Assembly (NCBI GenBank): GCA_007136565.1 | Contig: SLGS01000137.1 | Span: 1 to 8,003, forward strand | Reading direction: 5' to 3' | DNA: 8,003 nucleotides | Origin: Clostridia bacterium | GTDB taxonomy: Bacteria; Bacillota; Sulfobacillia; SLMV01 | Shown: positions 7,264-8,003 of the stretch, in pieces | Layout: the number at the start of each line of letters is the position of its first letter | Numbering within the stretch: the first letter of the stretch is position 1 | Notes under the pieces: generated by a model | Databases searched by the model: none | Told to the model about the DNA's origin: nothing | The model's input: the letters and a program-made list of their open reading frames with translations, nothing else | Translations under genes and position numbers: made by a program

Positions 7264-7269
7264 CCCCCC
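7264..7269 (-). promoter_or_regulatory. Atypical all-G ribosome binding site of dnaJ
   Basis: GGGGGG ends 7 bases before the GTG start of dnaJ. It can pair with CCUCC only with a G-U wobble in the middle, so it is weaker than the sites of ddl or of the gene after floA. It begins two bases after the palindrome at 7272-7291, so folding of that hairpin may affect ribosome access; this is inference. Confidence 0.5.
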
Positions 7270-7271
7270 AT

Positions 7272-7291
7272 CGGGCCGATGCATCGGCCCG
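7272..7291 (-). repeat. Perfect 20-base palindrome between dnaK and dnaJ
   Basis: Each half reads CGGGCCGATG followed by its exact reverse complement. In RNA this gives an 8-base-pair GC-rich stem with a UGCA loop. It lies 12 bases after the dnaK stop and 15 bases before the dnaJ GTG. No U tract follows (the next bases are ATGGGGGG), so it is not a standard intrinsic terminator. Likely roles are mRNA 3' protection or processing that sets the DnaK to DnaJ ratio, or control of dnaJ translation. Being a DNA palindrome it could also bind a dimeric protein. The structure is seen directly; the role is inference. Confidence 0.75.
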
Positions 7292-7303
7292 GCTGGTCTT
7301 TGG

Positions 7304-8003
7304 TTACTCTTCGACCTCGTAGTCAGCATCCACATCTTCTCCCGAAGCCCCGGTATCGTCTCCGGCTGCCTCGGTCTCCTGGGCACTCTCGTAAGCAGCC
7401 GAGCTGACGCGATACATCGCATCGGTGAGTTCCTTGGTGGCGGATTGCAGCTCTTCCACCCCGGGATCATCTTGTCCCAATATGTCCTTTAGGACTTCCA
7501 ACTTACCGCGAACTTCCTCCACCAGGGAAGCTTCGACCTTGTCCTCCAGTTCGCCCAGCGTCCTCTCGGCGGAGTAGACCGCGGCGTCCGCTTCATTCCT
7601 GGCCTCGGCTTTCTCCTTGCGCCTCTTGTCCTCTTCGGCGTGGGCCTCGGCCTGCTTGGCCATTTCCTCGATATCTTCGTCGTCGAGTCCGCTGGAGGCT
7701 TCTATCGTGATGTGCTGCTCTTTGCCCGTGGCCTTATCCTTGGCGGAGACGTTGACGATTCCGTTGGCATCGATGTCAAAGGTGACCTCGATTTGCGGAA
7801 CGCCCCGGGGGGCCGGCGGAATCCCTTCCAGGTGGAATCGTCCCAGTGTCCGGTTGTCCGCCGCCATGGGACGTTCTCCTTGGAGAACGTGTATCTCCAC
7901 GGTAGTTTGATTGTCGGCGGCCGTGGAGAAAGTCTCGCTCTTTTTGGTCGGGATCGTGGTGTTTCGCTCGATGAGCTTGGTGAACACTCCACCCAGCGTC
8001 TCG
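7304..8003 (-). CDS. dnaK: Chaperone protein DnaK (Hsp70), C-terminal part, 5' end outside window
   Basis: DnaK is the ATP-driven Hsp70 chaperone and the partner of the DnaJ encoded next to it. Only the last 232 codons are present, starting at ETLGGVFTKLIERNTTIPTK, which corresponds to about residue 400 of E. coli DnaK; the ATPase domain lies beyond the right edge. Fragment residues 1-105 are the peptide-binding beta domain, with the hallmarks TTIPTKKSETFSTAADNQ, VLQGER (39-44), PAPRGVPQIEVTFDIDANGI (63-82) and VSAKDKATGKEQ. Residues 106-205 are the helical lid. The tail from about 206 is rich in Gly, Asp and Glu and ends DYEVEE, the acidic end usual for DnaK. The frame is intact to TAA at 7304. 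The GTG at 7987 is internal and not a start. The gene is 47 bases before dnaJ. The promoter and any heat-shock operator (for example CIRCE) would lie outside the window. Confidence 0.98.
   Translation of the reverse strand, partial: ETLGGVFTKLIERNTTIPTKKSETFSTAADNQTTVEIHVLQGERPMAADNRTLGRFHLEGIPPAPRGVPQIEVTFDIDANGIVNVSAKDKATGKEQHITIEASSGLDDEDIEEMAKQAEAHAEEDKRRKEKAEARNEADAAVYSAERTLGELEDKVEASLVEEVRGKLEVLKDILGQDDPGVEELQSATKELTDAMYRVSSAAYESAQETEAAGDDTGASGEDVDADYEVEE

Noticed and set aside
1..8003. Search for mobile elements, CRISPR arrays, tRNA or rRNA genes, toxin-antitoxin or defence genes
   Set aside because: The whole window is covered by housekeeping genes apart from the partial unknown frame at the left edge. 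I saw no transposase, phage, defence or RNA-gene signature, and no gap above 47 bases to hold one.

Overview
All recognisable genes in this window lie on the minus strand, head to tail with very short gaps or overlaps, so it reads as one long operon or a closely coupled gene string. In transcription order (right to left) it holds the 3' part of dnaK (cut by the right edge), dnaJ, prmA, mtaB, ddl, a full-length nfeD-type membrane serine protease gene, floA, and the start of an unrecognised gene for a membrane-anchored, low-complexity protein (cut by the left edge).

The DNA is GC-rich (roughly 60% by eye) and starts are mixed: ATG for prmA, ddl, floA and the last gene, GTG for dnaJ, TTG for mtaB, and GTG or TTG for nfeD. 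The order dnaK-dnaJ-prmA-mtaB resembles the Firmicutes heat-shock operon, but the rsmE gene that often sits between prmA and mtaB there is absent. The nfeD-floA pair is also typical of Firmicutes and of several poorly cultured phyla. The sequence alone does not fix the phylum. A peptidoglycan-making bacterium, either Firmicutes-like or from a candidate phylum, fits best.

Right part (about 5.27-8.0 kb): DnaK and DnaJ are the protein-folding chaperone pair, separated by 47 bases holding a perfect 20-base palindrome. PrmA, which methylates ribosomal protein L11, overlaps dnaJ by 4 bases. Middle (2.8-5.28 kb): MtaB, a radical-SAM tRNA methylthiotransferase, overlaps prmA by 11 bases. A short gap with a perfect -10 hexamer then precedes ddl (D-alanine-D-alanine ligase), so ddl and the genes after it may have their own promoter. 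Left part (1-2.78 kb): the NfeD-type protease and the flotillin-like FloA overlap by one base and probably act together at the membrane. The last gene follows floA after 31 bases and has an almost ideal ribosome binding site.

There is no stretch above 50 bases between genes. I found no RNA gene, mobile element or CRISPR array. Most of the window is ordinary housekeeping content. The points most worth a second look are the unknown protein after floA, the dnaK-dnaJ palindrome, the unusual prmA-mtaB junction and the internal promoter candidate before ddl.
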